Part shown: positions 26,477-36,411 of the stretch, piece after piece
Layout of the letters: the number at the start of each line of letters is the position of its first letter
Numbering within the stretch: position 1 is the stretch's first letter
DNA from: Sulfurimonas sp.
GTDB taxonomy: Bacteria; Campylobacterota; Campylobacteria; Campylobacterales; Sulfurimonadaceae
NCBI GenBank assembly: GCA_027082875.1
Contig: JALWTK010000108.1
Location: 1 to 56,472, forward strand
Length of the DNA stretch: 56,472 bases
Direction of reading: 5' to 3'
The notes under the pieces: generated by a model
Seen by the model: only the letters and a program-made list of their open reading frames with translations
Databases searched by the model: none
Told to the model about the DNA's origin: nothing
Program-made: the position numbers and the translations under genes

Positions 26477-27517
26477 ATGCAAAAACAACAAGAACAAAAG
26501 ATAGGTTATTATTTTATTATTATGGCTAGTGTTGTTATTATTCTCGCTGGTATTAAAAGTGCCTCTGCTATTTTGGTACCTTTTTTACTCTCGCTCTTTA
26601 TTGCCATTATCCTTGCACCACTCTATACATACTTCACAAAAAAAAGAGTGCCTAGTGCTCTTGCTCTACTCATAGTTATGACTCTCTTTTTAATCCTCAT
26701 AGCACTTGTTGCTAAACTCATTGGAACTTCTATAACAGATTTTAGTGCTAACATTGACATCTATACTCAAAAACTCAGTCTCCAGTATAAAGAATTCTCT
26801 GTTTATGCGACAAATATAGGTTTGGAAATTCCAGAAGATGCCTTTGCAAATATTTTTGATACAAAACGTATTATGACCTTTAGTACCACTATTTTGCAAA
26901 GCCTTGGTGGCTTATTCACCAACGGCTTTGTAATAATTTTGACTGTCATCTTTATGCTTTTAGAATTTACACACTTTATGACTAAAATAGATCGTGCTGA
27001 TGGAGAGAAAGATACACTGAAACATATAGAGATGATTGCAACAAATATTAAACACTATATGGTTATAAAAACACTTATCTCTATTGGGACAGGTCTTATT
27101 GTATGGATTGTGCTACTTATGATTGGTACTGATTATGCATTTTTATGGGCTGTTCTCGCATTTTTATTTAACTTTATTCCAAATATTGGCTCCATCATTG
27201 CAGCTGTTCCCGCAGTGCTCATGACCCTTGTACAACTCGGTAGTTTTAGTGCACTACTTGTCACAGGCCTATATGTAGGAGTTAATGTTGTGATGGGTTC
27301 TATAGTAGAGCCAAAAGTGATGGGAAAAGGCTTAGGTCTTTCAACTTTAGTAGTCTTTCTCTCACTTCTTTTTTGGGGTTGGCTACTTGGTATAGTAGGT
27401 ATGCTTCTTTCTATACCTCTTACAATAATGGCAAAAATCATCTGTGAGGCCCATCCAAATACAAGATGGATATCCACACTACTAGGTTCAGGTGAGCATC
27501 TTATTCAAAGAGCTTGA
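26477..27517 (+). CDS. AI-2E family transporter
   Basis: 346 residues with about eight membrane helices in the AI-2 exporter/TerC-like permease pattern (PF01594 type): the N-terminal pair ILVPFLLSLFIAIILAPLY, a hydrophilic middle (residues 90-140), and the conserved FLFNFIPNIGSIIAAVPAVL plus EPKVMGKGLGLSTLVVFLSLLFWGWLLG. The family includes exporters of autoinducer-2 and Na+/H+ antiporters, so the substrate is not known. It starts 9 bases after the permease, and ends immediately before the convergent greA. Confidence 0.88.
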   Translation: MQKQQEQKIGYYFIIMASVVIILAGIKSASAILVPFLLSLFIAIILAPLYTYFTKKRVPSALALLIVMTLFLILIALVAKLIGTSITDFSANIDIYTQKLSLQYKEFSVYATNIGLEIPEDAFANIFDTKRIMTFSTTILQSLGGLFTNGFVIILTVIFMLLEFTHFMTKIDRADGEKDTLKHIEMIATNIKHYMVIKTLISIGTGLIVWIVLLMIGTDYAFLWAVLAFLFNFIPNIGSIIAAVPAVLMTLVQLGSFSALLVTGLYVGVNVVMGSIVEPKVMGKGLGLSTLVVFLSLLFWGWLLGIVGMLLSIPLTIMAKIICEAHPNTRWISTLLGSGEHLIQRA

Positions 27518-28042
27518 TTAGTGAAAAGTAAACTCTTTTTTAGTACGAATATTTTTTTTAAGTGAAAAAATATTTTTATAAAAAACCTTCTCTATCTCAT
27601 ACTCTTTACTCTCTTTTGGAAGTTTTACTTTAAACTCATCACCTTCAGACTTCCCTATCATTGCTCTTGCTAATGGTGAATGAATAGAGATGAGACCATT
27701 TTCTGGTTCACTCTCTAAAACACCACAAAGAGTATAGCTCTCTTCTTCATCTGTATCAATATTTATTACCTCTACACTACTACCAAAAGAGATTTTTTCA
27801 TGTGCATGTAAAGAGGGGTCAATGATTTTAGAGTTTTGAATCATTTTGTTGAGATAAAAGAGCCGTTTATCTATAAAACGAAGCTTCTCCTTCGCAGCAT
27901 GATAATCTGCATTTTCACTTCTATCACCCTGAGCAGCAGCCACAAGTTTTTCATGAGCAACTTTTGGTTTCTCCTCTTCTAGTAAATATTTGAATTCCTC
28001 AACTAGAAGATCATATCCCTCTATGCTCATAGGCTCTAGCAT
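27518..28042 (-). CDS. greA: transcription elongation factor GreA/GreB
   Basis: 174 residues. It starts MLEPMSIEGYDLLVEEFKYL, the Gre start, then an antiparallel coiled coil with the catalytic tip QGDRSENADYHAAKE (acidic residues that hold the second Mg2+ and drive RNA cleavage in backtracked polymerase), and the FKBP-like C-terminal domain (SPLARAMIGKSEGDEFKVKLP). A basic tail of about 20 residues (KNIFSLKKNIRTKKEFTFH) extends beyond the usual end. It shares an operon with the upstream 108-residue gene. Confidence 0.88.
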   Translation of the reverse strand: MLEPMSIEGYDLLVEEFKYLLEEEKPKVAHEKLVAAAQGDRSENADYHAAKEKLRFIDKRLFYLNKMIQNSKIIDPSLHAHEKISFGSSVEVINIDTDEEESYTLCGVLESEPENGLISIHSPLARAMIGKSEGDEFKVKLPKESKEYEIEKVFYKNIFSLKKNIRTKKEFTFH

Positions 28043-28050
28043 AAACTACA

Positions 28051-28377
28051 CTACTCCTCAAACCCGAGTATATAGTAAGTCTCTTTCTTATCTAACTTTT
28101 CAATATCTACCTTGAACTTTTCACTAAAGTGTGCTACTTTTTCATGTGCTTCTTCGGCTAGTGCAGGTGTAGGAGACTCTATTTTTATCTTGAAATGTTT
28201 GTTAGAGTTTGACATAGCGATATAAGCATTATTTACTTTAAGATGATCATTAAGATCCATAATATGCTTCTGAATTTTCTCATACCCAGGTGTACTCTCT
28301 ATAATATCATCCAACTGTTTTACTAGTGCTTCATTTGGTATATAACCTAACTGTGTTAACATTGCTTCTCTTTGCAT
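28051..28377 (-). CDS. conserved hypothetical protein, 108 aa
   Basis: Small soluble alpha/beta protein, 8 bases before greA in the same direction. The middle has two strands (KHFKIKIESPTPAL and DIEKLDKKETYYILGF) around helices. I do not recognise a family. No cysteines, metal motif or signal peptide. The tight spacing suggests co-expression with greA. Confidence 0.6.
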   Translation of the reverse strand: MQREAMLTQLGYIPNEALVKQLDDIIESTPGYEKIQKHIMDLNDHLKVNNAYIAMSNSNKHFKIKIESPTPALAEEAHEKVAHFSEKFKVDIEKLDKKETYYILGFEE

Positions 28378-28508
28378 TTCATTCTATCCTTTAGGGTTGC
28401 CCTTAATTATTTTAAAAAATAATATCAGTTTTTTGTAAATATTCAGTCTGAATTTATCTCATATGACTATAATTATGAAATAAGTAAATTTGTAATAAGG
28501 CAAAAAAT

Positions 28509-29309
28509 ATGACTGAAGAGATACTCAAAAAAATAAAACAACTCCCCCCACTGCCAGAATCTGCAATGCAGATTGAAGCAGTCTATCAAGATCCAGATAG
28601 TAGTTTTAATGATATGGTGAAAATTTTAGAGAAAGATCCTCTCTTAACAGCAGATATTCTCAAAGCAGCAAACTCTCCTTTATATGGTTTTAGTCGTGAG
28701 ATAAATGCCATCTCTCAAGCAGTTGGTCTCTTCGGGATGGGAACAGTACGTGGTTTTGCCCTTGCTTCTATAGTGAAAAAAAGTTTTTCACTCGATCTAT
28801 CACCTTATGGTATAAACAACGATATGTTCTCAGCACTCTCAAAAAACCAACATGCACTTATGACTGCATGGTGTCTTAAAAAAGAGAACAAGTTAATGGG
28901 TGTACTCTCTCCTGCAGCATTTCTTGTAGAGATAGGAAAGGTTTTAATTGCTCAACAAATTATGTCTGATAACAAACAAGATGAATTTGCTTCAGTACTT
29001 AAAGAGTTAGGTGATGTTGAAGAAGCAGAGAGAGAAATTGTAGGTGTTGATACACCAGAAGTAAGTGCAACTATCTTTGCTCAGTGGAAGTTTGAGGAGG
29101 GTCTTGTTGATGTTATCAGAAACTGCCAAAACCCTGAAAAAGCGGCAGAAGATGATCAGCGTGCAGCCCAGATTTTACATGTGGTACGTGTTGCTGTTCC
29201 GATTAGTGGTGTAATGACTGAAGAGAGTATAAAGATGGCTAAAGAGCTAATAGAGAAATACTCTTTAGACCTTACAAGCTTTGAAACTGCGTTAGAAAAT
29301 AACGCCTAA
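28509..29309 (+). CDS. HDOD domain protein
   Basis: 266 residues, nearly all HDOD (a non-catalytic relative of HD phosphohydrolases): LPPLPESAMQIEAVYQDPDSSFNDMVKILEKDPLLTADILKAANSPLYG is the standard N-terminal segment, and AISQAVGLFGMGTVRGFALAS the second. HDOD proteins act as scaffolds in signalling, often with two-component or c-di-GMP systems and motility. No enzyme domain is fused. RBS TAAGG lies upstream with a TATAAT-like box at about 28467. It precedes rnr by 7 bases. Confidence 0.9.
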   Translation: MTEEILKKIKQLPPLPESAMQIEAVYQDPDSSFNDMVKILEKDPLLTADILKAANSPLYGFSREINAISQAVGLFGMGTVRGFALASIVKKSFSLDLSPYGINNDMFSALSKNQHALMTAWCLKKENKLMGVLSPAAFLVEIGKVLIAQQIMSDNKQDEFASVLKELGDVEEAEREIVGVDTPEVSATIFAQWKFEEGLVDVIRNCQNPEKAAEDDQRAAQILHVVRVAVPISGVMTEESIKMAKELIEKYSLDLTSFETALENNA

Positions 29310-29316
29310 TATATAA

Positions 29317-31251
29317 TTGAAATCTCTACTTATAAGACTCACACTTGGTGTGAGTGAACTGGATATCACTCCTGATGAAGCAAAAATAGTTGCCCAGTGG
29401 CTCTCAAAAAAATATCTTACAAAAAAAGACTCTATTTATAAATTTAACTCTAAGTACCGTGCTGGAACATTAGGTCTCGTTCAAAAAGAGACAGCCTACC
29501 TACATGTTATAGGAGAGAATGTTCGTGATCTATTTATAGAAGAGCTTGGTATTGCTACAGAGGGTGACCTTATCATCGCCCAGCGCCTACTCGGCAAACG
29601 CGGTACACCCTCAGCAAAAATAGTTGAGATAGTTGGTCGTGAGCAGAGCTTTAGTATTGCTTACATTATATTTAAAGAAAACCACAAGGCACTTGTAGAT
29701 TTAAGAACTGATTTTCCTATCGGTGCAGAGCTGACTCATGAGGAGTTGGCAAAGTATAAAACAGGGGATATTTTTAAGATAGACAACCAAGAGAACAGAG
29801 TCCTAGAGTGTTTAGGCAATATCTCCGACCCTCTCGTAGATGAAAAAATCGTAATGGCTCAGTTTAACAAACACGATGCGTTTGAAGAGGATGTACTAGA
29901 GATAGCAAGATCTTTCCCTCCAGTCGATGCAAAAAAATATCCTGATCGCAAAGATTTACGAGAGCTAGACTTCTGTACCATTGATCCTGTAACTGCAAAA
30001 GATTATGATGATGCTATCTGCTGGGATGACGAGAATTCTACGCTCTATGTCGCTATTGCCGATGTAAGTGAGTATGTCAAGCCTTTTGGTGCATTAGATA
30101 ATGAGGCGATTTACAGAAGTTTCTCTATCTACCTCCCACATCGTTCTATCCCTATGCTCCCAAGAGAGTTAAGTGAAACACTCTGCTCCTTGCAGCCTCA
30201 TGTAGATAGACTCGCTTATGTTTTTGAGATAAAGCTAAACCTAAAAACCTTAGAAGTGGCAAGTTCTCAAGTTTATGAGGCTCTTATTCACTCCAAACGC
30301 CGATTTAACTATGAAGAGATAGATGCCTACTTTGGAGGAAAACTTAAAGCAGAAGATAGAGAAGAGCAGAGAGTGTTTGACTCCCTTACAAAGCTACGTT
30401 TTGTGACAGATAGCCTTAAGATAAAACGTCTTAAAGTTGGCTATGATTTCCACTCTGTTGAGATAGATATGAAGATAGATGAGAACTCAAATCTCATTTC
30501 AACTACCGAAGCAGAGGAGACACCATCACACTCCCTCATAGAAGACTGTATGCTTCTCGCCAACAAAGAGGCAGCCTCACAATATGAGAGAGGACTCTTT
30601 AGAATCCATGAGCAACCGACTCAAAACAAACTCCAAATTCTCTATCAAGAGTTAGCTGGAATTGGGATGCAGATAGAGATTAAAAAATCTACAAAAGAGA
30701 CTATCACAAACATCCAGGAACAGGCAAAAGCTATGGGGCTAGAGTCTGAGGTCGATACTCTCATCATCCAGTCACAGATGCAAGCGAGATATGCACCGCT
30801 GAACTCTGGACACTTTGGTTTAGGTTTTGAGTGCTATACACATTTCACTTCCCCAATACGACGCTACTCCGACCTTATCGTCCATAGACTCCTCAAAGCC
30901 ATCAATGCAGGAGACACCCAAGAGGGTTCTTATGTTCTTCGCAACATCGAAGCACTCGCTATGGCTATCAGTGAAAAAGAGAGAGAAGCGAGTAAAATAG
31001 AGACTGAATTTAAGGCTCGAAAATATGCAAGATGGGCAAACGAGAATTTAGGCAAAGAGTTCAAAGCAAGAATTACAGCTACAGAAGTAGAGGTAAAAGC
31101 AGAAATCCACGACACTATCTCTGGCGCTCGTGTACTTATAAGCTCTAGCGATGACATAGCCCTTTTTGAAGATGTTATCATTCGCATAGAGTCTGTAGAT
31201 ATTCCTCGTGCAAAAATCTCTGCCGTTGTGGTGGGCAAGCAGGATGTATAA
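29317..31251 (+). CDS. rnr: ribonuclease R
   Basis: 644 residues from a TTG start that gives the shortest gap to the HDOD gene; no strong ribosome site is visible. An N-terminal OB/cold-shock part is followed by the RNB catalytic domain with FCTIDPVTAKDYDDAICW (Asp residues of the Mg2+ site) and the C-terminal active-site motif HFTSPIRRYSDLIVHRLL, then a short S1-like tail. It is shorter than the E. coli enzyme, as is usual in this phylum. It degrades structured RNA from the 3' end. The next gene overlaps its stop by 8 bases. Confidence 0.93.
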   Translation: MKSLLIRLTLGVSELDITPDEAKIVAQWLSKKYLTKKDSIYKFNSKYRAGTLGLVQKETAYLHVIGENVRDLFIEELGIATEGDLIIAQRLLGKRGTPSAKIVEIVGREQSFSIAYIIFKENHKALVDLRTDFPIGAELTHEELAKYKTGDIFKIDNQENRVLECLGNISDPLVDEKIVMAQFNKHDAFEEDVLEIARSFPPVDAKKYPDRKDLRELDFCTIDPVTAKDYDDAICWDDENSTLYVAIADVSEYVKPFGALDNEAIYRSFSIYLPHRSIPMLPRELSETLCSLQPHVDRLAYVFEIKLNLKTLEVASSQVYEALIHSKRRFNYEEIDAYFGGKLKAEDREEQRVFDSLTKLRFVTDSLKIKRLKVGYDFHSVEIDMKIDENSNLISTTEAEETPSHSLIEDCMLLANKEAASQYERGLFRIHEQPTQNKLQILYQELAGIGMQIEIKKSTKETITNIQEQAKAMGLESEVDTLIIQSQMQARYAPLNSGHFGLGFECYTHFTSPIRRYSDLIVHRLLKAINAGDTQEGSYVLRNIEALAMAISEKEREASKIETEFKARKYARWANENLGKEFKARITATEVEVKAEIHDTISGARVLISSSDDIALFEDVIIRIESVDIPRAKISAVVVGKQDV

Positions 31252-32212
31252 AAACGAGTTAGACAGTGCCATACGAAGTGGCAAAGTCAGTAACTCTTTT
31301 ATCTTCTTTGGGGAGAGTTCTTTTCTTATAGATATGTACACAACTATGATGAGCAATGTAGAAGATGCCAACACAGTCGCGTTTTATCACGATGAGTATG
31401 ACTTCAACTCTGCAAAAGCACATCTCTCACAAGGTTCTCTCTTTGGCGATAGAAACATTCTTATCATCAAAAGCACCAAAAAAGTACCTAAAAAAGAGCT
31501 AGATATACTCCTAGAGTTTTGCCAAAAAAACCCTGACAATATCTTCATCTATGCCTACTACGGAACAGACCACAAAACCTATAACAACAAAAAAGCCTTT
31601 GCTAAAACAGACGCGATGGCAGTACGTTTTTTCCACCCCAAAGATTTTGAAGCACAGAACATTGTACTACAAGTTGCTCAAGAAAAAAAAGTAAATATAG
31701 ATAAGTACACAGTCGCTCATCTCTTAGGAGTGCATAATGGTGACGTCGCATTAGCATGCAACGAGATAGAGAAGTTCCGTGTCTTCGATCGTACTATCAC
31801 AACAAAAGATATAGACACTCTTGTCTATGGTTTAGGCGAAGTAAACTTAGATGATTTTATACTCAAACTCTTAAATAAAAAAGATTTCAAAGATGATTTA
31901 GCTTCTATCTTAGAACACGGTGAAGATGAGATACGAGTCCTCACAGCAACAACAGCTTACATCACCCAACTCTATATGTTCAACATCTACATCAGAGTAA
32001 ACGGGGCTCCAAATGCCTTAGAAATCCTCGGTTACCCTGCCCCAAAGTTCGTAGTTGATGCAAAAGCAACACAATCCATAAAAATAAAACCTGCTATCTA
32101 CGCAAAACTACACGAACTATTACTGACTAGTGAGCTCAAAATGAAGAGTGCGAACATCGATAAAGGTGCCATACTACTCTCAACTTTTATTCGCATGCAA
32201 AAACTCCTCTAA
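31244..32212 (+). CDS. holA: DNA polymerase III delta subunit
   Basis: 322 residues from the ATG at 31244, preceded by GCAGG; an upstream in-frame ATG at 31208 lies inside rnr and would add an unlikely N-terminus. The pattern is HolA: SFIFFGESSFLIDMYTT near the start, RNILIIKSTKKVPKKELDILLEF, the nucleotide-lacking AAA+ segment with LLGVHNGDVALACNEIEKF, and a C-terminal helical collar. It opens the sliding clamp within the clamp loader. Coupled to rnr by an 8-base overlap. Confidence 0.87.
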   Translation: MYKNELDSAIRSGKVSNSFIFFGESSFLIDMYTTMMSNVEDANTVAFYHDEYDFNSAKAHLSQGSLFGDRNILIIKSTKKVPKKELDILLEFCQKNPDNIFIYAYYGTDHKTYNNKKAFAKTDAMAVRFFHPKDFEAQNIVLQVAQEKKVNIDKYTVAHLLGVHNGDVALACNEIEKFRVFDRTITTKDIDTLVYGLGEVNLDDFILKLLNKKDFKDDLASILEHGEDEIRVLTATTAYITQLYMFNIYIRVNGAPNALEILGYPAPKFVVDAKATQSIKIKPAIYAKLHELLLTSELKMKSANIDKGAILLSTFIRMQKLL

Positions 32213-32291
32213 TTAATCTCCTACTTTTAACAACTACTCAGCACACTTCTTGTATAATCGCAATAATTATTTCTCCATATAAGGAATTGCC

Positions 32292-33218
32292 ATGCGCGGT
32301 TATAAAGTATTTGCTGGAAGTGCCAGTGTTGAGTTTGCACAAGAAATTTGTAGTGTTTTAGATATTCCATTAGGAAATGCTGATGTGAAAAAGTTTAGTG
32401 ATGGTGAGATTTCAGTACAGATTGCTGAGTCAGTTCGTGGTCGTGATGTATTTATCGTTCAGAGTACTGGTGCTCCATCAAACGACAACTTAATGGAACT
32501 TCTTATCATGACAGACGCACTTAAGCGCTCTTCTGCTTCAAGTATTACAGCTGTGGTTCCTTACTATGGTTATGCTCGTCAAGACCGTAAGGCAGCTCCA
32601 CGTGTACCTATTACTGCAAAACTTGTTGCGAATCTTTATGAGACTGCTGGAATTGACCGTGTTGTTACTATTGACCTTCATGCTGGTCAGATTCAAGGTT
32701 TCTTTGATATTCCAGTTGACAACCTTTATGGTTCTGTAACATTTGAGCACTACATTAAGTCTAAAAACTTGAAAAACCCTATCATCGCTAGTCCAGATAT
32801 CGGTGGTGTTGCTCGTGCTCGTTACTTTGCAAAACGCATGGGTCTTGAGATGGTTATCGTTGATAAACGCCGTGAAAAAGCGAATGAAGCTGAAGTTATG
32901 GGTATCATAGGTGATGTCGAGGGTTATGATGTTATCATGATTGATGATATGGTTGATACTGCTGGAACTATGGTCAAAGCGGCAACTGCTCTGAAAAACA
33001 AGGGTGCGACATCAGTTATGGCTTGTGCTACTCACGGTGTTCTTAGTGGAAAAGCTTATGAAAATTTAGAAAATGGTGAGCTAGACGAGCTTATAATCAC
33101 CAATACACTAGATACAAAAGAGCACAAAAAAATAAAAGTTTTAACTGTTGCTCCTCTCTTTGCTGAAGTAATTCGTCGCGTTTATCACAATGAAAGCGTT
33201 AATGGACTTTTTGCATAA
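32292..33218 (+). CDS. prs: ribose-phosphate pyrophosphokinase
   Basis: 308 residues. It makes PRPP from ribose-5-phosphate and ATP for purine, pyrimidine, His and Trp synthesis. The N-terminal YKVFAGSASVEFAQEI, the catalytic flexible loop region PYYGYARQDRKAAPR, the DLHAGQIQGFFDIPVDNL motif and the PRPP-binding loop MIDDMVDTAGTM are all present. RBS AAGGAA precedes the ATG, and a TATAAT at 32253-32258 is a likely -10 box. Confidence 0.97.
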   Translation: MRGYKVFAGSASVEFAQEICSVLDIPLGNADVKKFSDGEISVQIAESVRGRDVFIVQSTGAPSNDNLMELLIMTDALKRSSASSITAVVPYYGYARQDRKAAPRVPITAKLVANLYETAGIDRVVTIDLHAGQIQGFFDIPVDNLYGSVTFEHYIKSKNLKNPIIASPDIGGVARARYFAKRMGLEMVIVDKRREKANEAEVMGIIGDVEGYDVIMIDDMVDTAGTMVKAATALKNKGATSVMACATHGVLSGKAYENLENGELDELIITNTLDTKEHKKIKVLTVAPLFAEVIRRVYHNESVNGLFA

Positions 33219-33244
33219 TTAAAATTTTATCGACAGGAATATAA

Positions 33245-35035
33245 TTGGAAAATATTAGAAACTTCTCTATTATCGCTCATATTGATCATGGGAAAAGTAC
33301 CTTAGCTGATCGTATCATTCAAGAGTGTGGCTCAGTCACAGAACGTGAAATGAGCTCGCAGATGATGGACACTATGGACATAGAACAAGAACGCGGTATT
33401 ACCATCAAAGCTCAATCTGTAAGACTTGATTATGTCAAAGATGGTAAGCCCTATGTACTTAACCTCATAGACACTCCGGGACATGTTGACTTCTCTTATG
33501 AAGTAAGTAAATCTCTTGCTTCCTCTGATGGGGCACTTCTTATCGTAGATGCGGCACAAGGTGTAGAAGCACAAACTATTGCAAATGTTTACTTGGCATT
33601 AGACAATGATCTTGAGCTTATTCCTGTTATAAACAAAATAGACCTTCCAGCTGCTGAGCCTGAACGTGTTGCTGAAGAGATTGAAGAGGCAATAGGTATC
33701 GATGCTACTGATGCTTGTTTAGTCTCTGCAAAGTCTGGGCTAGGAATCCGTGAGCTTATAGACTCCATAGTAGATCGTGTACCTGCACCAGTTGGAGACC
33801 CAGAGGCTACTACAAAAGCTATCATTTATGACTCTTGGTTTGATACTTACCTTGGAGCACTTGCACTGGTACGTGTTTTTGATGGTGAGATACAAAAAGG
33901 GCAAAACATCAAACTTATGAGTAGTGGAGAGGAGCATCAAGTCTTAGACCTAATGTACCCACACCCTATGAAAAAGATCAAAACAAACGCCATCAAGTCT
34001 GGTGAGATTGGTATCGTTGTTCTAGGTCTTAAAGAGGTTGCTGTTATCAATGTTGGTGATACTATCACTGATGCGAAAAATCCTACTGCTGAGCCTGTTG
34101 GAGACTACGAGCCTGCCAAGCCTTTTGTATTTGCTGGAATCTACCCAATAGATACTGATAAGTTTGAAGATCTTCGTGATGCTCTTGATAAGCTGCGTTT
34201 AAATGACTCTTCACTCTCCTTTGAGCCTGAGACATCTGTGGCGTTAGGGTTTGGTTTTCGTGTAGGTTTTCTTGGAATGCTTCACATGGAAGTGATAAAA
34301 GAGCGACTAGAACGCGAGTACAACCTTGATCTTATTGCTTCTGCTCCTTCAGTTGTTTACAATGTCTATCTTACAAATGGCGATATGGTAGAAGTACAGA
34401 ACCCTTCCCAGCTCCCAGAGATTCAAAAAATAGACCATATTGAAGAGCCTTATGTGCGTGCTACAGTTATAACGCCAGCCGAGTATCTTGGAAATATCAT
34501 CACACTTTTAGTCTCTAAACGCGGTAACCAAACAAAGATGACTTATCTTAATGAAGATAGAGTTATGCTTGAGTATGAGATCCCAATGAATGAAATCGTG
34601 ATGGACTTTTATGATACACTCAAGTCTATCTCTAAGGGTTATGCATCATTTGACTATGAGCCTATTGACTTCAAAACTGGTGACCTTGTCAAGCTTGACA
34701 TCAAGGTAGCTGGTGAGGCTGTTGATGCACTTAGTGTCGTCGTTCCTCGTAACCAAGCACTCCCTCGTGGTCGTGTTCTTGTAAAAAATATGAAAGAGCT
34801 TATCCCTAGACAACTCTTTGAGGTGGCTGTTCAAGCCTCTTTAGGAAGCCAGATTATTGCTCGTGAGACTGTGAAGTCTATGGGTAAGAATGTTACTGCT
34901 AAGTGTTACGGTGGAGATATCACTCGTAAACGTAAGCTTTTAGAGAAACAAAAAGCTGGTAAGAAGAGAATGAAGTCTATAGGAAAGGTACAACTTCCAC
35001 AAGAGGCCTTTATGTCTGTTCTTAAGATGGACTAA
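33245..35035 (+). CDS. lepA: elongation factor 4 (LepA)
   Basis: 596 residues from a TTG start with CAGGA upstream. G motifs: [13 protein letters not shown] (G1), the [13 protein letters not shown] switch [14 protein letters not shown] (G3), [11 protein letters not shown] (G4). The C-terminal domain ends [19 protein letters not shown], the LepA-specific tail. This ribosome-associated GTPase acts in ribosome biogenesis or back-translocation. It starts 26 bases after prs. Confidence 0.97.
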   Translation: MENIRNFSIIAHIDHGKSTLADRIIQECGSVTEREMSSQMMDTMDIEQERGITIKAQSVRLDYVKDGKPYVLNLIDTPGHVDFSYEVSKSLASSDGALLIVDAAQGVEAQTIANVYLALDNDLELIPVINKIDLPAAEPERVAEEIEEAIGIDATDACLVSAKSGLGIRELIDSIVDRVPAPVGDPEATTKAIIYDSWFDTYLGALALVRVFDGEIQKGQNIKLMSSGEEHQVLDLMYPHPMKKIKTNAIKSGEIGIVVLGLKEVAVINVGDTITDAKNPTAEPVGDYEPAKPFVFAGIYPIDTDKFEDLRDALDKLRLNDSSLSFEPETSVALGFGFRVGFLGMLHMEVIKERLEREYNLDLIASAPSVVYNVYLTNGDMVEVQNPSQLPEIQKIDHIEEPYVRATVITPAEYLGNIITLLVSKRGNQTKMTYLNEDRVMLEYEIPMNEIVMDFYDTLKSISKGYASFDYEPIDFKTGDLVKLDIKVAGEAVDALSVVVPRNQALPRGRVLVKNMKELIPRQLFEVAVQASLGSQIIARETVKSMGKNVTAKCYGGDITRKRKLLEKQKAGKKRMKSIGKVQLPQEAFMSVLKMD

Positions 35036-35046
35036 GCGACTCTCTT

Positions 35047-35622
35047 GTGCGATGTTTACTGTGTGAGAACTTATCTCTCACACATATCTGCTCACACTGC
35101 CAAACTACTTTTTTAAAACCCTCACGCTATAAACGCCAGCTGGAAAACGGTATAGAAGTTTTCTCTTTTTACAAATATAACGACATTAAAGAACTTCTCC
35201 ATACTAAACATACAGACTTAGGCTTTTATATCTACAAGATTTTAGCTATAAATTCTCTTAAACTTTTTGCCGAATCTTTTGAGTTCACACAAAAACTAGC
35301 TTCCCTATGTATAGATGACACTATAAAAAGTGGCTATTCTCACACTGCCATACTCAATGCCACTCTCAAATCAAGAGTTATAAAACCCTACTACTCTAAA
35401 CTAAGAGCAAGAAATCCTATCTCTTACTCAGGAAAAGATCGTGCTTTTAGACTCAACAACCCTCGAGACTTCCAGTTTAAAAACTTTAAAGAGAAAGAGC
35501 TTATCCTAGTAGATGATATCATTACAACAGGAAGTACATTGACGCAAGCTATCAAGCTATTGCAAAAACAGAATAAAGAAGTACTTTTTTGTCTTACACT
35601 CTGTGATGTCGCGAATAGATAA
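35047..35622 (+). CDS. ComF-like phosphoribosyltransferase
   Basis: 191 residues from a GTG start. An N-terminal Cys-rich knuckle (CLLCENLSLTHICSHC) precedes a type I phosphoribosyltransferase fold with the PRPP loop LILVDDIITTGSTLTQAI, the ComF/GntX arrangement. In naturally competent bacteria ComF is needed for DNA uptake, but the homologues occur widely, so competence is not shown here. It follows lepA by 11 bases and precedes the grpE promoter. Confidence 0.82.
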   Translation: MRCLLCENLSLTHICSHCQTTFLKPSRYKRQLENGIEVFSFYKYNDIKELLHTKHTDLGFYIYKILAINSLKLFAESFEFTQKLASLCIDDTIKSGYSHTAILNATLKSRVIKPYYSKLRARNPISYSGKDRAFRLNNPRDFQFKNFKEKELILVDDIITTGSTLTQAIKLLQKQNKEVLFCLTLCDVANR

Positions 35623-35676
35623 TCATACTTGATGTATATAGACTCAACTTTATTAATTTTTTAAACTAAACTATTA

Positions 35677-35706
35677 CTTGACATTATTACACTCAATTAG
35701 TATAAT
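35677..35706 (+). promoter_or_regulatory. grpE-dnaK promoter with HAIR-like HspR operator
   Basis: A perfect consensus promoter: TTGACA (35678-35683), 17 bases, TATAAT (35701-35706). Overlapping the -35 is CTTGA (35677-35681), 11 bases, TCAAT (35693-35697), the same inverted-repeat geometry as before cbpA-hspR and as the HAIR consensus, with one mismatch in the second half. No CIRCE element (HrcA operator) was seen, and hrcA is not in this operon. This argues that HspR controls grpE-dnaK. Confidence 0.75.
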
Positions 35707-35743
35707 ACACTCAACTTTTAAAAAAAGGAGTCATGTAACTATT

Positions 35744-36307
35744 ATGTCTAAAGAAGAATTACAAGATGAGAACCTCATTAAAGAGGAAGAGATCGTAGAA
35801 GAACAAGAGATTCTTGATCAAGAAGCTGAGGCTGATGCAGAAGCTGTTGAGAATGAGTTTGATCTGCTTCAAACTGAATTAACAGAGCTTAAAGATAAAT
35901 ATGCTCGTGTTCATGCTGACTTTGATAATATCAAAAAAAGACTTGAGCGTGAGAAATACACAGCTGTTGAGTATGCAAATGAAAAATTTGCTAAAGATAT
36001 GATTCCAGTGATGGATGCACTTGATGGTGCGATGAAGTCTGTTGAGATAGATGGAGATAAAGCAGAACTCTTTGATAAACTTAAAGAGGGAATAGAACTT
36101 ACACATAAGCAATTTCTCACTCAACTAGAGAAGCATGGGGTAACTATGGTTGCACATGATGAACCATTTGATCCAAATATCCACAATGCTGTTCAAGCAG
36201 TAGATAATGAAAAAGTGGAGTCTGGACAAATCGTACAAACTTTTCAAACTGGATACAAGTATAAAAATCGCCCACTTCGTGAAGCGATGGTCATAGTCGC
36301 GAATTAA
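35744..36307 (+). CDS. grpE: nucleotide exchange factor GrpE
   Basis: 187 residues from the ATG at 35744. A longer in-frame TTG start at 35678 is rejected because it overlaps the promoter. The N-terminal part is acidic and helical, then a long dimer coiled coil, then the beta domain (PFDPNIHNAVQAVDNEKVESGQIVQTFQTGYKYKNRPLREAMVIVAN). It releases ADP from DnaK. A strong ribosome site AAAAAAGGAG lies 13 bases upstream. It is followed by dnaK. Confidence 0.95.
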   Translation: MSKEELQDENLIKEEEIVEEQEILDQEAEADAEAVENEFDLLQTELTELKDKYARVHADFDNIKKRLEREKYTAVEYANEKFAKDMIPVMDALDGAMKSVEIDGDKAELFDKLKEGIELTHKQFLTQLEKHGVTMVAHDEPFDPNIHNAVQAVDNEKVESGQIVQTFQTGYKYKNRPLREAMVIVAN

Positions 36308-36411
36308 TGTCGCTTCTGCTACTTAGGTGGCAAAACTAATTTTTAAAACATACTATACTTTCACTGTTTTAAAAAATAAAATAACAAAAAATACAAATTA
36401 AGGAAATAATA

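Noticed and set aside
28051-28377. Possible ribosome-hibernation or Hfq-like role for the 108-residue gene next to greA
   Set aside because: No motif supports it; only proximity to greA is seen.
35678-35743. Longer GrpE start from the TTG at 35678
   Set aside because: It overlaps the -35/-10 boxes and HAIR-like operator, so it cannot be in the transcript; the ATG at 35744 fits the family.
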